The translations under genes and the position numbers were made by a program. The notes below the pieces were generated by a model that searched no databases, was not told where the DNA came from, and worked only from the letters and a program-made list of their open reading frames with translations. A stretch of DNA of 64,000 bases from Devosia psychrophila (GTDB lineage Bacteria > Pseudomonadota > Alphaproteobacteria > Rhizobiales > Devosiaceae), in NCBI RefSeq assembly GCF_000971275.1, contig NZ_LAPV01000056.1, forward strand, positions 1 through 64,000. The letters are read 5' to 3'. How positions within the stretch are numbered: position 1 is the first letter of the stretch; every line of letters starts with the position of its first letter. Positions 45,843-53,189 of the stretch are shown here, piece after piece.

Positions 45843-46220
45843 TTAATCCCATTTGGGTGGCGGTCGTTTCTTCAATCTCGGCAGTGCGCAGTTGCTGCAA
45901 TAGTCGATCAACACTTTTTTATGGACGCGGGTAAGCTGTAACAGTCTTGGCGGCTGCAGCCCGGCGCCCGGCCTATTGCACCGAACTGACCGCCCATACG
46001 CTCGAGGCAGCACTTGCGGCCGCTGACAGGGCGTGCCGCTCAGAACATAAATGCCATCATGCATGCTTTTTCAAAGCACGATGCCGACTTCTCGCGCGCT
46101 GGCGCCTTGCTACAAACCGTTCTCTGTCCAAGGAGGCGCGACTTCGGCGACCCGCTAAATCAAGCGGAAAGACCAATTGCAGGCCGTGCAACCTAGCCTC
46201 ACTGGTAGCGGCTTAGAGCT
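45843..46220. other. intergenic stretch at the right border of the peroxidase island
   Basis: No gene can be supported here. The small open frames lack motifs. The base composition is mixed. It may be decayed sequence between the island and the receiver gene. Confidence 0.5.
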
Positions 46221-46622
46221 ATGGACAACTCTTTAAACTGCGACATCAGACCTTTAGCGCTTGTGGTGGATGACGACCCGCTGGTTCGGATCGACTTGGT
46301 CGATATGTTGGATGACCTCGGTTTCAACGTTGTGGAAGCGGATTGCGTCAGCGCCGCCTTGGCCTTCCTGCAGACGGGCGGCGAGCGGGTCAGTTTCCTG
46401 CTCACTGACGTGCAGATGCCAGGTTCGCGTAATGGCGTGACGTTGACAAACCGTGTCAGTTTCGTTTGGCCTCATATCCGCATTTTGGTCACGTCGGGCG
46501 TCAGCCAGCCTGCGGTCGGAGAACTGCCATTCCAAGTGCAGTTCATCGCCAAGCCGGTAACGCCGCTGGCGCTGATGGCCTATGTGGACAAACTTACCTC
46601 ACCGACGCCGCCGCCCACCTAA
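46221..46622 (+). CDS. single-domain response regulator
   Basis: This encodes 133 residues with one receiver domain: acidic cluster in VVDDDPLVRIDLVDML, phospho-site in FLLTDVQMPGSRNG, and the lysine in FIAKPVTP. It has no output domain. Receivers of this type are often found with hybrid kinases of the FixL/HWE class, but no such gene is near. A link to the adjacent peroxidase island is possible but unsupported. Confidence 0.8.
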   Translation: MDNSLNCDIRPLALVVDDDPLVRIDLVDMLDDLGFNVVEADCVSAALAFLQTGGERVSFLLTDVQMPGSRNGVTLTNRVSFVWPHIRILVTSGVSQPAVGELPFQVQFIAKPVTPLALMAYVDKLTSPTPPPT

Positions 46623-46650
46623 ATCCAAGACCAATGAAAATCTTGCGTTT

Positions 46651-47079
46651 TTAGGTTGTTGTGAGCTGGCGCCGGCCGAGTTCGGCCAAGTAGTCGCGTA
46701 ACAGGGAGGCGCGGCGGGGGCGAAAGCTCGCGCCCGTGGTTTCGAGGTGGCTGATCCGCTCCAGGCGGAACATGCGGAAGGCTTCTCGCAGGCAGCACCA
46801 GGCGAGCAGGGTCAGCGCGCCTTGGGTATACATCACCGCCAGCGGCAGCACCTTGCGCTCGGTCGGGGCTTTGGCTTTGTCGGCATAATGGATGAACAGC
46901 GCGCGCTCCTGCCAGCATGCCTTGCGGATGGCGTCGATATTGTCGGGTGTGTGGCGGGGGTCGGGGCGATAGACCTGCGAGATGGCGTGTAGCAGGTGCT
47001 GTTCGCGGTCGTCGGGCAGGGTAGCGGCAACCTTGGCCAGCACAGAGGCGGCAGCCTTGGCCAGTGTCGGATCGCCCAT
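46651..47079 (-). pseudogene. C-terminal remnant of a YafY/WYL-type regulator
   Basis: The 142 residues that remain carry the WYL-domain part of a DeoR/YafY-like regulator (YRPDPRHTPDNIDAIRKACW, then VLPLAVMYTQGALTLLAWCC). The N-terminal helix-turn-helix of about 80 residues is missing. Family-like sequence extends a few codons upstream of the ATG (RLNRLQH) and then meets an in-frame stop near 47100. The remnant abuts the C-terminal end of a VOC-family gene on the other strand, so both look like halves left by one deletion. Confidence 0.75.
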
Positions 47080-47103
47080 GTGCTGCAGCCGATTGAGCCG
47101 TCA

Positions 47104-47187
47104 GGTTGGTCGCCGCTATATGGCATGCTCAAGGACCGGTTTGGCGTGACCTGGGTGATGGATGTTGCCGTGGCTTACGGCGGGTAG
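47104..47187 (+). pseudogene. C-terminal remnant of a VOC/PhnB-like protein
   Basis: The plus-strand frame ending at 47187 reads WSPLYGMLKDRFGVTWVMDV near its end, which matches the conserved C-terminus of PhnB-like VOC proteins (GxLxDxFGVxW). Everything before this, over 100 residues, is absent. Genes of this kind are often divergent from a YafY-type regulator, which would place the lost N-termini of both exactly at this junction. Confidence 0.65.
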
Positions 47188-47234
47188 GGACGCTCTCACC
47201 TCTCCCTTGCGCGGAGAGGTGAAGCGTTGCCGCC

Positions 47235-48161
47235 TTAAGGTGTTATGACCATGCGTTGGGTTGCGCGCTGGGCGTCGTAAGTCGTCGCGTCGAATTCGGG
47301 CTGAACTTCAAGCTGTTCGCGCGAGGCGTTGATGAACAGATAGCGGTTGCCGAAAGTGTCCGACGAGAAGGCGAGATTGTCGAAGCCGACTGCAACCGGC
47401 TTGGCGCCGAGGCCGAGGAAGCCGCCCACGTCGACGATGACGGCATCGAAGCTGCCGTCTGCATTGGTCAGAATGTCGCCAATGGTGCCAATCTGCTCGT
47501 CATTGATGCCATATACGCCGATGCCGCGCAGGTCGTCGGCGGTCAGTTCGGTTTCGTCGAAATCGGAAAAGCCGCTGCGATCGAGAGGCGTGGTGATCGG
47601 CGTGCGGTTGGGCTGGTCGGTGGTCAGAGCGGGATCGACAGGCGCGGCGTTGGGATCGCCATCGACCAGCTGGTCTTCTTCTTCCTGAGGACTAAGCGCC
47701 GGCTCGCCAGTCGCTTCTTCGCTGTCGGACCAGATGAAAGCGGGGGCTTCGGTCAGCGTCTCGGCGGTGGTTTCGAGCACCCAGCGGCGCGAGCCATCTT
47801 CGCGCGCCCGCCATGTAAGCTGGGAGAAATTGACGGCCACGCTCTTTTCGCCGACGCCGAGAAAGCCGCCAACGCTGATCACCACGGCAGAAATGCCCTG
47901 GCCGGAGGTGACGACCATATCGGTGATAGTGCCGATCTCTTCAGCATCATCCTCGATTGAGGAATGCACCGTCTGGCCCAGCAACTGTGTGATCAGAACG
48001 TCTTCACCGCCGGTCGCATAGCCCTGCGACAGCACCGTTGGCGGGGTGAGCCCGCTTTGTTCCAACTCTGTCGGAGCGGTTGTGACAGCGGGTGCTTGCG
48101 CAAATGTGGGGGATGCCAGCAGCAGGGCAAGCAGGGAGGCAGTGAGGGTGGGGCGCAGCAT
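47235..48161 (-). CDS. exported protein with two PRC-barrel domains
   Basis: This 308-residue protein has a signal peptide (LTASLLALLLASPTFA, cleaved before QAPAV). Two PRC-barrel domains follow: one at about residues 50-115 (GQTVHSSIEDDAEEIGTITD) and one at about 210-275 (GVYGINDEQIGTIGDILTNA). Both contain the SVGGFLGVGEKSVAV / DVGGFLGLGAKPVAV strand pair. PRC barrels are often found in RNA-processing or envelope proteins; the exported type is uncharacterised. It shares its first domain closely with the next gene upstream. Confidence 0.83.
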   Translation of the reverse strand: MLRPTLTASLLALLLASPTFAQAPAVTTAPTELEQSGLTPPTVLSQGYATGGEDVLITQLLGQTVHSSIEDDAEEIGTITDMVVTSGQGISAVVISVGGFLGVGEKSVAVNFSQLTWRAREDGSRRWVLETTAETLTEAPAFIWSDSEEATGEPALSPQEEEDQLVDGDPNAAPVDPALTTDQPNRTPITTPLDRSGFSDFDETELTADDLRGIGVYGINDEQIGTIGDILTNADGSFDAVIVDVGGFLGLGAKPVAVGFDNLAFSSDTFGNRYLFINASREQLEVQPEFDATTYDAQRATQRMVITP

Positions 48162-48177
48162 GGCAGTCTCCTTTGAC

Positions 48178-48209
48178 GCAAAAGGGCCGGCCCGAGGGCC
48201 GACCCTTCA
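48178..48209 (-). terminator. rho-independent terminator between the PRC-barrel genes
   Basis: On the minus strand a nine-base stem (48184-48192 with 48197-48205, one G-U pair) and four-base loop precede four uridines. It ends the upstream PRC-barrel gene 20 bases before the start of the next one. Confidence 0.7.
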
Positions 48210-48229
48210 ACAAGACAATCCGCGAGGGA

Positions 48230-48937
48230 TTAGTTGGTTGCCGGGGCAGGTGCCATTGCGCCGCCATCAACTGGAGCCGCAGGAGCCATTGCACCGCCAT
48301 CGGCCGGGGCCATTGCACCGCCATCAGCGGGGGCCACCGTTTCGCCGTTGGCATCGGCAGGTTCATCTTTTTCCCAGACGAACTCTGGAGCAGCGGTCAG
48401 GGCCTCAGCCGTGGTTGGCAGCACCCAACGCTCGGTATTGTCGGCAGCGACGGTGAATTCCAGTGACTGGAAATCAACTGCAACGGACTTTTCGCCGATG
48501 CCGAGGAAGCCGCCCACGCCAATGACCACAGCGGAAAGATGGCCGCTTTCGTCAAACACAAGGTCAGTGACATTGCCGATTTCTTCGGCGTCATCGCCGG
48601 CAGACGAGTAGACTGCCTGGTCGATCAGCTCGGATGCCAGGTTATCGGTGTCGACAGCGGTGTAGCCGGCCGACATATCCCATGGCTCATCGACGTCGGT
48701 TTCTTCCATGGCGCCCGATTCAACCGGCGCTGCATTTGCGGCCGGGGCCGTCGTGCCTGCGGCGGGAACCGCATCAGTGGCGGCGGGAGCGGCGGGGGCT
48801 GCAGTCGCCGGAGCGGCTGGTGCAGCAGGAGCTGAAGTCGCTGGAGCGGCCGGTGCAGCAGGAGCGGCGTCCTGCGCGATGGCGCCAGTGGTGAGCAGGG
48901 CTGCAAGGGCCGTAGTGGCCAGAAGGGTGCGGATCAT
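48230..48937 (-). CDS. exported protein with one PRC-barrel domain and Ala/Pro-rich segment
   Basis: This encodes 235 residues from MIRTLLATTALAALLTTGAI, a signal peptide, with GGAG seven bases upstream. A 50-residue Ala/Pro repeat stretch is followed by a PRC-barrel domain (LIDQAVYSSAGDDAEEIGNV, then GVGGFLGIGEKSVAVDFQSL) and a degenerate Ala/Gly/Pro tail containing GGAMAP repeats. It is a paralogue of the adjacent two-domain protein, apparently from a tandem duplication. Confidence 0.83.
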   Translation of the reverse strand: MIRTLLATTALAALLTTGAIAQDAAPAAPAAPATSAPAAPAAPATAAPAAPAATDAVPAAGTTAPAANAAPVESGAMEETDVDEPWDMSAGYTAVDTDNLASELIDQAVYSSAGDDAEEIGNVTDLVFDESGHLSAVVIGVGGFLGIGEKSVAVDFQSLEFTVAADNTERWVLPTTAEALTAAPEFVWEKDEPADANGETVAPADGGAMAPADGGAMAPAAPVDGGAMAPAPATN

Positions 48938-49146
48938 AGTAGGCTCCGTTTGTTCATTGTTAAAGTGAACGGGCCGTGCGGTGCAAAACTTGCCGGTAGA
49001 GTACCGTGCGGCCCATTTTATGTTTTGACAACGTTGCCAACTGCGCAGACGTTCCGAGCAGTTTTGCCGCAGTAATTGAAAAGACCGGCGCTGGATTGGC
49101 GACAAGGAGCCGGGGTCTTCGTGTGGCAGAGTGGCTTAAACGCCTG

Positions 49147-49602
49147 CTAGCCGGTCAATTGCGCGGTTTCGCGGTCGTAACTGCGCATGGCGCGGTGTGG
49201 CATGCCGCCGTCCTGGAATTCGGGGCCGAAGGCCGCAAAACCTAGTTTTTCGTACATGCCGAGCTTGTCGGACTGCGCCGTGAGATAGAAGCGATCGCGG
49301 CCTTTGGTTTTGGCCTGTTCCATCGCGGCAAGCATCATCTGTTTGGCGATGCCGTGGCCCCGAAAGGCAGCGCGCACGGCGACGCGGCCGATTTTGATGT
49401 GCTCGGGCTTGTCGATCAACCGCAGTGTGCCGACCACTTCGCCCTCGACGACAGCGACGAAATGGGTTGCCGTCATATCGTCGGCGTCGTGTTCGTCTGC
49501 CTCGGGGACTTTCTGTTCCCAGACGAAAACTTCACGGCGCAGCGCGAAGGCGGCGTTGCAGAGGGTGGAAAATGGCGGAACGATCAAGACGGTGATTTTC
49601 AT
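49147..49602 (-). CDS. GNAT-family N-acetyltransferase
   Basis: This 151-residue protein has the acetyl-CoA fold: LRREVFVWEQKVPEADEHDA near the N-terminus, the strand GEVVGTLRLID, the P-loop-like signature RVAVRAAFRGHGIAKQMMLA and the C-terminal LTAQSDKLGMYEKLGFAAFG. The pattern of VFVWEQ and DEHD is common among ElaA/YjcF-like members, whose substrates are unknown. It stands alone between two oppositely spaced minus-strand genes. Confidence 0.88.
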   Translation of the reverse strand: MKITVLIVPPFSTLCNAAFALRREVFVWEQKVPEADEHDADDMTATHFVAVVEGEVVGTLRLIDKPEHIKIGRVAVRAAFRGHGIAKQMMLAAMEQAKTKGRDRFYLTAQSDKLGMYEKLGFAAFGPEFQDGGMPHRAMRSYDRETAQLTG

Positions 49603-49633
49603 GGCCGATTGATAGCCAGTCGCCGCCGGGCTG

Positions 49634-50731
49634 TCATCCCACAGCGTCCAGTCTCGCCATCTGTGCCTGCACCGGCGCGCCGTGCACTAATGAATTGACG
49701 AAGGCCAGCTTCTCGATCACCTGCGGCGTGAGAATGAACGGATAGGCGTCCGGGTGCCCCATGGCTCGATTGAGGCTGTTGAGCATGCTGGCCATGGGTA
49801 TCCAGTAGTCGATGATCAGGTCGAAATTGGGCTCCATGTAAGGGTCAAAGCGGATCGGATCGACCGTCAGGTGGTCATCCTGGGTGCGGGGGCGGGCGCG
49901 CACGCCGAAGGCGCCGGCCATTTCCACGGTGTCGGTGATGTGCAGATAATGAGCGAAGGTTTCGGCGAAATCCTCCCATGGGTGGGCGGTGGCATAGGCG
50001 CTGATATGGGTCCGCGACCAGCCTATCGGTGCGCCATTGGCGTAGTAGCGTTGGAGCGCCTGGCCATAGTTGGCAGAGGCGTCGCCGAACAGGATGGTGA
50101 AGCGCAGTCGGGCCGCCTGGCCGTCGACCAGCAGGTCCCAATAATGGTGCCCGATCTCGTGACGGAAATGGCCGAGCAAGGTGCGGTAAGGTTCGCCCAT
50201 GCTGGTGCGGCGGGCCTCGCGCTCGGCATCGTCGGCTTCAGCCAGGGCTATGGTGATAATGCCGTTGTCGTGTCCGGTCATCACCGGCATGCCAACCGAC
50301 ACCGGCATATCCGCTAGAAAGCGGAAGGACAGGCCATGCACTGGATCCTCGTTTCGGGTTTTCAGAGGCAGGCGCAGGCGCTCCAGCGAATAGAACAGGC
50401 GCTTCTTGGCGCGTTCGATCACCTGCCAACGGCTCAGATTGGGCGGGTTGGCAATATCGGGGATGGTCTCGTTGTGGCGGCAGGCGGCACAATAGATGTC
50501 ACCACCCGGCACGGCGCGGATCAGCCAGTTGCAGGCGCCGTGATGGGCGTTCTCACAAAACACATAGGCATCGTCGGGAAAGGCGGGCGTCGACCAAAGC
50601 CCGCTGCTTTCGACCAGCGAGACCAATGCATTCTTGTCGGGCAGATAGCCGAGCTGATGCCCACAGCGCTCGCATGAGGCATTCTCGAAATAGACGGTAT
50701 TACCGCAATGATCGCAGACGAACAGTTTCAT
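49634..50731 (-). CDS. zinc-ribbon metallopeptidase-like protein
   Basis: This encodes 365 residues from MKLFVCDHCGNTVYFENASC. The N-terminal zinc ribbon pairs CDHCG with CERCG, and further cysteine pairs occur in CENAHHGACNW and YCAACRHNE. The middle holds a metalloprotease-type motif, GHFRHEIGHHYWDLLV, whose HExxH-like HEIGH could bind zinc. The rest (YATAHPWEDFAETFAHYLHI) fits a gluzincin-like fold with a downstream glutamate. Families with zinc_ribbon_6 and this motif are annotated as putative zinc-binding metallopeptidases. Confidence 0.85.
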   Translation of the reverse strand: MKLFVCDHCGNTVYFENASCERCGHQLGYLPDKNALVSLVESSGLWSTPAFPDDAYVFCENAHHGACNWLIRAVPGGDIYCAACRHNETIPDIANPPNLSRWQVIERAKKRLFYSLERLRLPLKTRNEDPVHGLSFRFLADMPVSVGMPVMTGHDNGIITIALAEADDAEREARRTSMGEPYRTLLGHFRHEIGHHYWDLLVDGQAARLRFTILFGDASANYGQALQRYYANGAPIGWSRTHISAYATAHPWEDFAETFAHYLHITDTVEMAGAFGVRARPRTQDDHLTVDPIRFDPYMEPNFDLIIDYWIPMASMLNSLNRAMGHPDAYPFILTPQVIEKLAFVNSLVHGAPVQAQMARLDAVG

Positions 50732-50846
50732 GCGAGACCCCGGTTGACGCTCGCGAACAATGGCCGGCACTGACGGTGGTTCCGGCAGCTACGCAAGTTG
50801 TTTGCCGGGGGTTGCAAGTGCCTTCAATTGAGGGGAGACATTTGTC

Positions 50847-51203
50847 ATGCCCGCCAAATTTAACACCGTGGATGCCTATGTCGCTGCATTGCCCGATGGC
50901 GTGCAAGAGATCTTCGCGGCCTTGCGCGAAACGATCCTTAAACTGGCGCCGGCAGCCGAGGAAGTTATCCGATATGACATGCCGGCCTGGCGACTAAACA
51001 GCACGACCGTAATCCACGCCGCGGCCTGGAAATCCCATATCGGCCTCTATCCGGTCTACCGCGGTGATGCCGATTTCGAGTTTGCCATCGGGCCATTCCG
51101 GGACAAGAAAGACACCGTGAAATTTCCCTACAAGAGGCCCATGCCGTTCGAGCTCGTCGAGCGGATCGTCAGGGTGCGGCTGGAATTGGACGCACGGCCA
51201 TGA
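50847..51203 (+). CDS. DUF1801 domain protein
   Basis: This 118-residue protein has the DUF1801 pattern: PDGVQEIFAALRETILKLAP, EVIRYDMPAWRLNSTTVIHA, AAWKSHIGLYPVYRG and a KDTVKFPYKRPMPFELVERI close. Proteins of this kind are related to the YdhG/iron-chaperone-like group; a biochemical function is not established. GGGGAGAC lies just ahead of the ATG. A glutathione transferase gene follows. Confidence 0.85.
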   Translation: MPAKFNTVDAYVAALPDGVQEIFAALRETILKLAPAAEEVIRYDMPAWRLNSTTVIHAAAWKSHIGLYPVYRGDADFEFAIGPFRDKKDTVKFPYKRPMPFELVERIVRVRLELDARP

Positions 51204-51295
51204 GCCTGCAATTTACGCAGCAGCAATGCGCTGCAGGGTGATTGCCAAGCTGGCGATCATGGTATGGATGCCGCGCCTTTACGGAGCAGTAGACC

Positions 51296-51997
51296 ATGGC
51301 CGACCTTTCCAGCTTTCCCCTCACCAAGATCTGGCCGGCGGCCAATCCGGACGTGATCCAGTTGTATTCCTTTCCCACGCCGAACGGGGTCAAGGCCTCG
51401 ATCATGCTCGAAGAAACGGGCCTCGCCTATGAGGCCCATGCCGTCAACATCATGAAGAACGAGACATGGGGCCCCGAATACCTCGCGCTCAATCCAAACG
51501 GCAAGATCCCGGCGATCATCGATCCCAATGGCCCGGGCGGTAAGCCGCTACAGCTGTTCGAGTCGGGCGCCATCCTGATCTACCTGGCGGAAAAGACCGG
51601 TCAGTTCATGCTGGCCGATCCGGCCAAACGCTATGAGACCATCCAGTGGGTGATGTTCCAGATGGCGGCGATCGGACCGATGTTCGGCCAGCTTGGCTTC
51701 TTCTACAAATTTGCCGGGAAGGACTTCGAGGACAAGCGTCCGCGCGATCGCTTTGTCGCTGAATCCAAGCGCCTGCTCGGCGTGCTGGAAAGCCGGCTGA
51801 CCGGGCGCGACTATATCATGGATGAGTATTCCATCGCCGATATCGCCCTGATCGGCTGGGTGCGCGCCTTGACCGTGTTCTACGGCGCCGATGAAATCCT
51901 AGAATACGCAAGCCTCAAGAACGTGCCGGCATGGCTTGAGCGCTGCCTTGCCCGCCCGGCTGTGCAGCGTGGCCTCGAAATTCGGGCGCGCGGCTAA
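51296..51997 (+). CDS. glutathione S-transferase, Nu-class-like
   Basis: This encodes 233 residues. The thioredoxin-like domain starts VIQLYSFPTPNGVKASIMLE and contains the glutathione-binding segments NPNGKIPAII and LFESGAILIYL. The helical C-terminal domain has WVMFQMAAIGPMFGQLGFFY and SIADIALIGW. TPNG in place of a catalytic Tyr/Ser/Cys position matches the YfcG/YghU group, which acts as disulfide-bond reductases. The SD ACGGAG is 10 bases ahead of the ATG. Confidence 0.88.
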   Translation: MADLSSFPLTKIWPAANPDVIQLYSFPTPNGVKASIMLEETGLAYEAHAVNIMKNETWGPEYLALNPNGKIPAIIDPNGPGGKPLQLFESGAILIYLAEKTGQFMLADPAKRYETIQWVMFQMAAIGPMFGQLGFFYKFAGKDFEDKRPRDRFVAESKRLLGVLESRLTGRDYIMDEYSIADIALIGWVRALTVFYGADEILEYASLKNVPAWLERCLARPAVQRGLEIRARG

Positions 51998-52050
51998 GCA
52001 ACTCCTCCGCCCGGCTTTGCATTGGAGTCGTGCAGAGACAGGAGGCCGAC

Positions 52051-52248
52051 ATGCATACCAAACACGAGGACGACATCCGCGACCGCGCCTATGCGCTGTG
52101 GGTGGAGGCTGGCTCGCCTGACGGGCGGGATGACGAATTCTGGCATCGTGCCGAGAGCGAGTTGGCAGAACAGGGCGATCTGGACAGTTCGGAAAGTGCG
52201 AGCGGCATCGCTCAGCCGCCGTTGGTGGCAGGCCTGCCAATCCACTGA
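52051..52248 (+). CDS. DUF2934 small protein
   Basis: This encodes 65 residues from MHTKHEDDIRDRAYALWVEA. The segment IRDRAYALWVEAGSPDGRDD, followed by EFWHRAESEL, is the DUF2934 signature. Its role is unknown. An ATG seven codons upstream is also in frame, but the motif begins after the chosen one, and GGAGGCC stands nine bases before it. It is convergent with the aminoglycoside-phosphotransferase-like gene, and their stops are one base apart. Confidence 0.8.
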   Translation: MHTKHEDDIRDRAYALWVEAGSPDGRDDEFWHRAESELAEQGDLDSSESASGIAQPPLVAGLPIH

Positions 52249-52249
52249 A

Positions 52250-53188
52250 TTACATGACCAGCAATGCTTCGGCGACGCGAAGGAATTCGCGTCCCGATTC
52301 TGGATTGCCGATTTCAAGCATTAGCAGGCCGGTGGAGACGCGCTCGATATAGGCCCATTGCCAGATCGGCTCGGCCGGCACCTGGGTATATTGCGTCAAA
52401 AGGCGAACGCGGGCACGGGCAATATTGTGGGCGTTGCGGCCTTCCAGCCCATCGTTCCAGGCGCGCAGCAGCACTCCCAGATCATAGGCCGGATCGATGG
52501 CAAGGCCATCGGGATCGACGAACTTGAACCGCACCGGGTCGGTTCCGGGCAGGACCAGCGTATTGGCCGGATGCGGATCGCCATGCGCCAGCACGGTGGC
52601 TTCTGGGCGATACAGGGCGGCGCGCTCTCGGCAGTAACGCAGGGCGGTTTCAATCACCGATGAGGGGCATGGCTGGCCGCCGCGCTCCCACATGGCCAGA
52701 ATATCGGCGGCAAGCTGATTGGCCTTATCGGCACCGGTCAGATACTCACCGCCCAGCGGCACTGGCATCCAAGCTTCGATCAGCGTGGCGCACATGATGT
52801 CGATCTGCTGCGGATAGGGCAGTTCAAGCGTATCGAGACTGGAGCCGAGCTTTTCCAGCAGCATCGCATTGCGGCTGGCGTCGTGCTTTAGCAGCCGGGC
52901 ATAGCCTTTGCCATGGGCACGCAACAGCATATCGGTCTCGTGGCGGGCCAAGCCGCTATCGGGGGTGGCGACCTTGATGACATAGACGTCGCCCGTGGTG
53001 TCGGTGGCTTCGGCAACATAGGCAGCGCTCCCGCCCTCCAGGGCCTCCCCAATGGTCAGCGACCAATCCTGCTCCAAGCTGGCCAGCACCGTGTCGAGAC
53101 CGGCTAGCCAGGCTTCGCCGCGCGCGCCTTCGGACATGGCACGGCGCTGCACCGGCTCGGGGACTGAAAATCTGCTCCCTGGCTCCAT
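52250..53188 (-). CDS. aminoglycoside phosphotransferase-like kinase
   Basis: This encodes 312 residues of the APH fold. The catalytic loop is VLAHGDPHPANTLVL with the base aspartate in HGD, and the metal-binding segment is FVDPDGLAIDPAYDLG. The N-lobe has YVIKVATPD with the ATP-binding lysine. The APH(6) streptomycin-kinase group shows a similar pattern, but resistance cannot be inferred. The ATG lies one base after the flhA stop, so it may be the last gene of the flagellar operon. A second ATG 17 codons on is possible. Confidence 0.85.
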   Translation of the reverse strand: MEPGSRFSVPEPVQRRAMSEGARGEAWLAGLDTVLASLEQDWSLTIGEALEGGSAAYVAEATDTTGDVYVIKVATPDSGLARHETDMLLRAHGKGYARLLKHDASRNAMLLEKLGSSLDTLELPYPQQIDIMCATLIEAWMPVPLGGEYLTGADKANQLAADILAMWERGGQPCPSSVIETALRYCRERAALYRPEATVLAHGDPHPANTLVLPGTDPVRFKFVDPDGLAIDPAYDLGVLLRAWNDGLEGRNAHNIARARVRLLTQYTQVPAEPIWQWAYIERVSTGLLMLEIGNPESGREFLRVAEALLVM

Positions 53189-53189
53189 G

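Noticed and set aside
49112-49146. tRNA-Ser-like snippet (GTGGCAGAGTGGCTTAAACGC)
   Set aside because: The stretch resembles the 5' part of a serine tRNA, but no anticodon arm, variable loop or T-arm follows, and coding sequence of the acetyltransferase begins at 49147. It is probably chance.
49006-49245. Plus-strand 79-codon frame near the acetyltransferase
   Set aside because: Its second half is the reverse of the acetyltransferase 3' end, and the first half has no motif.
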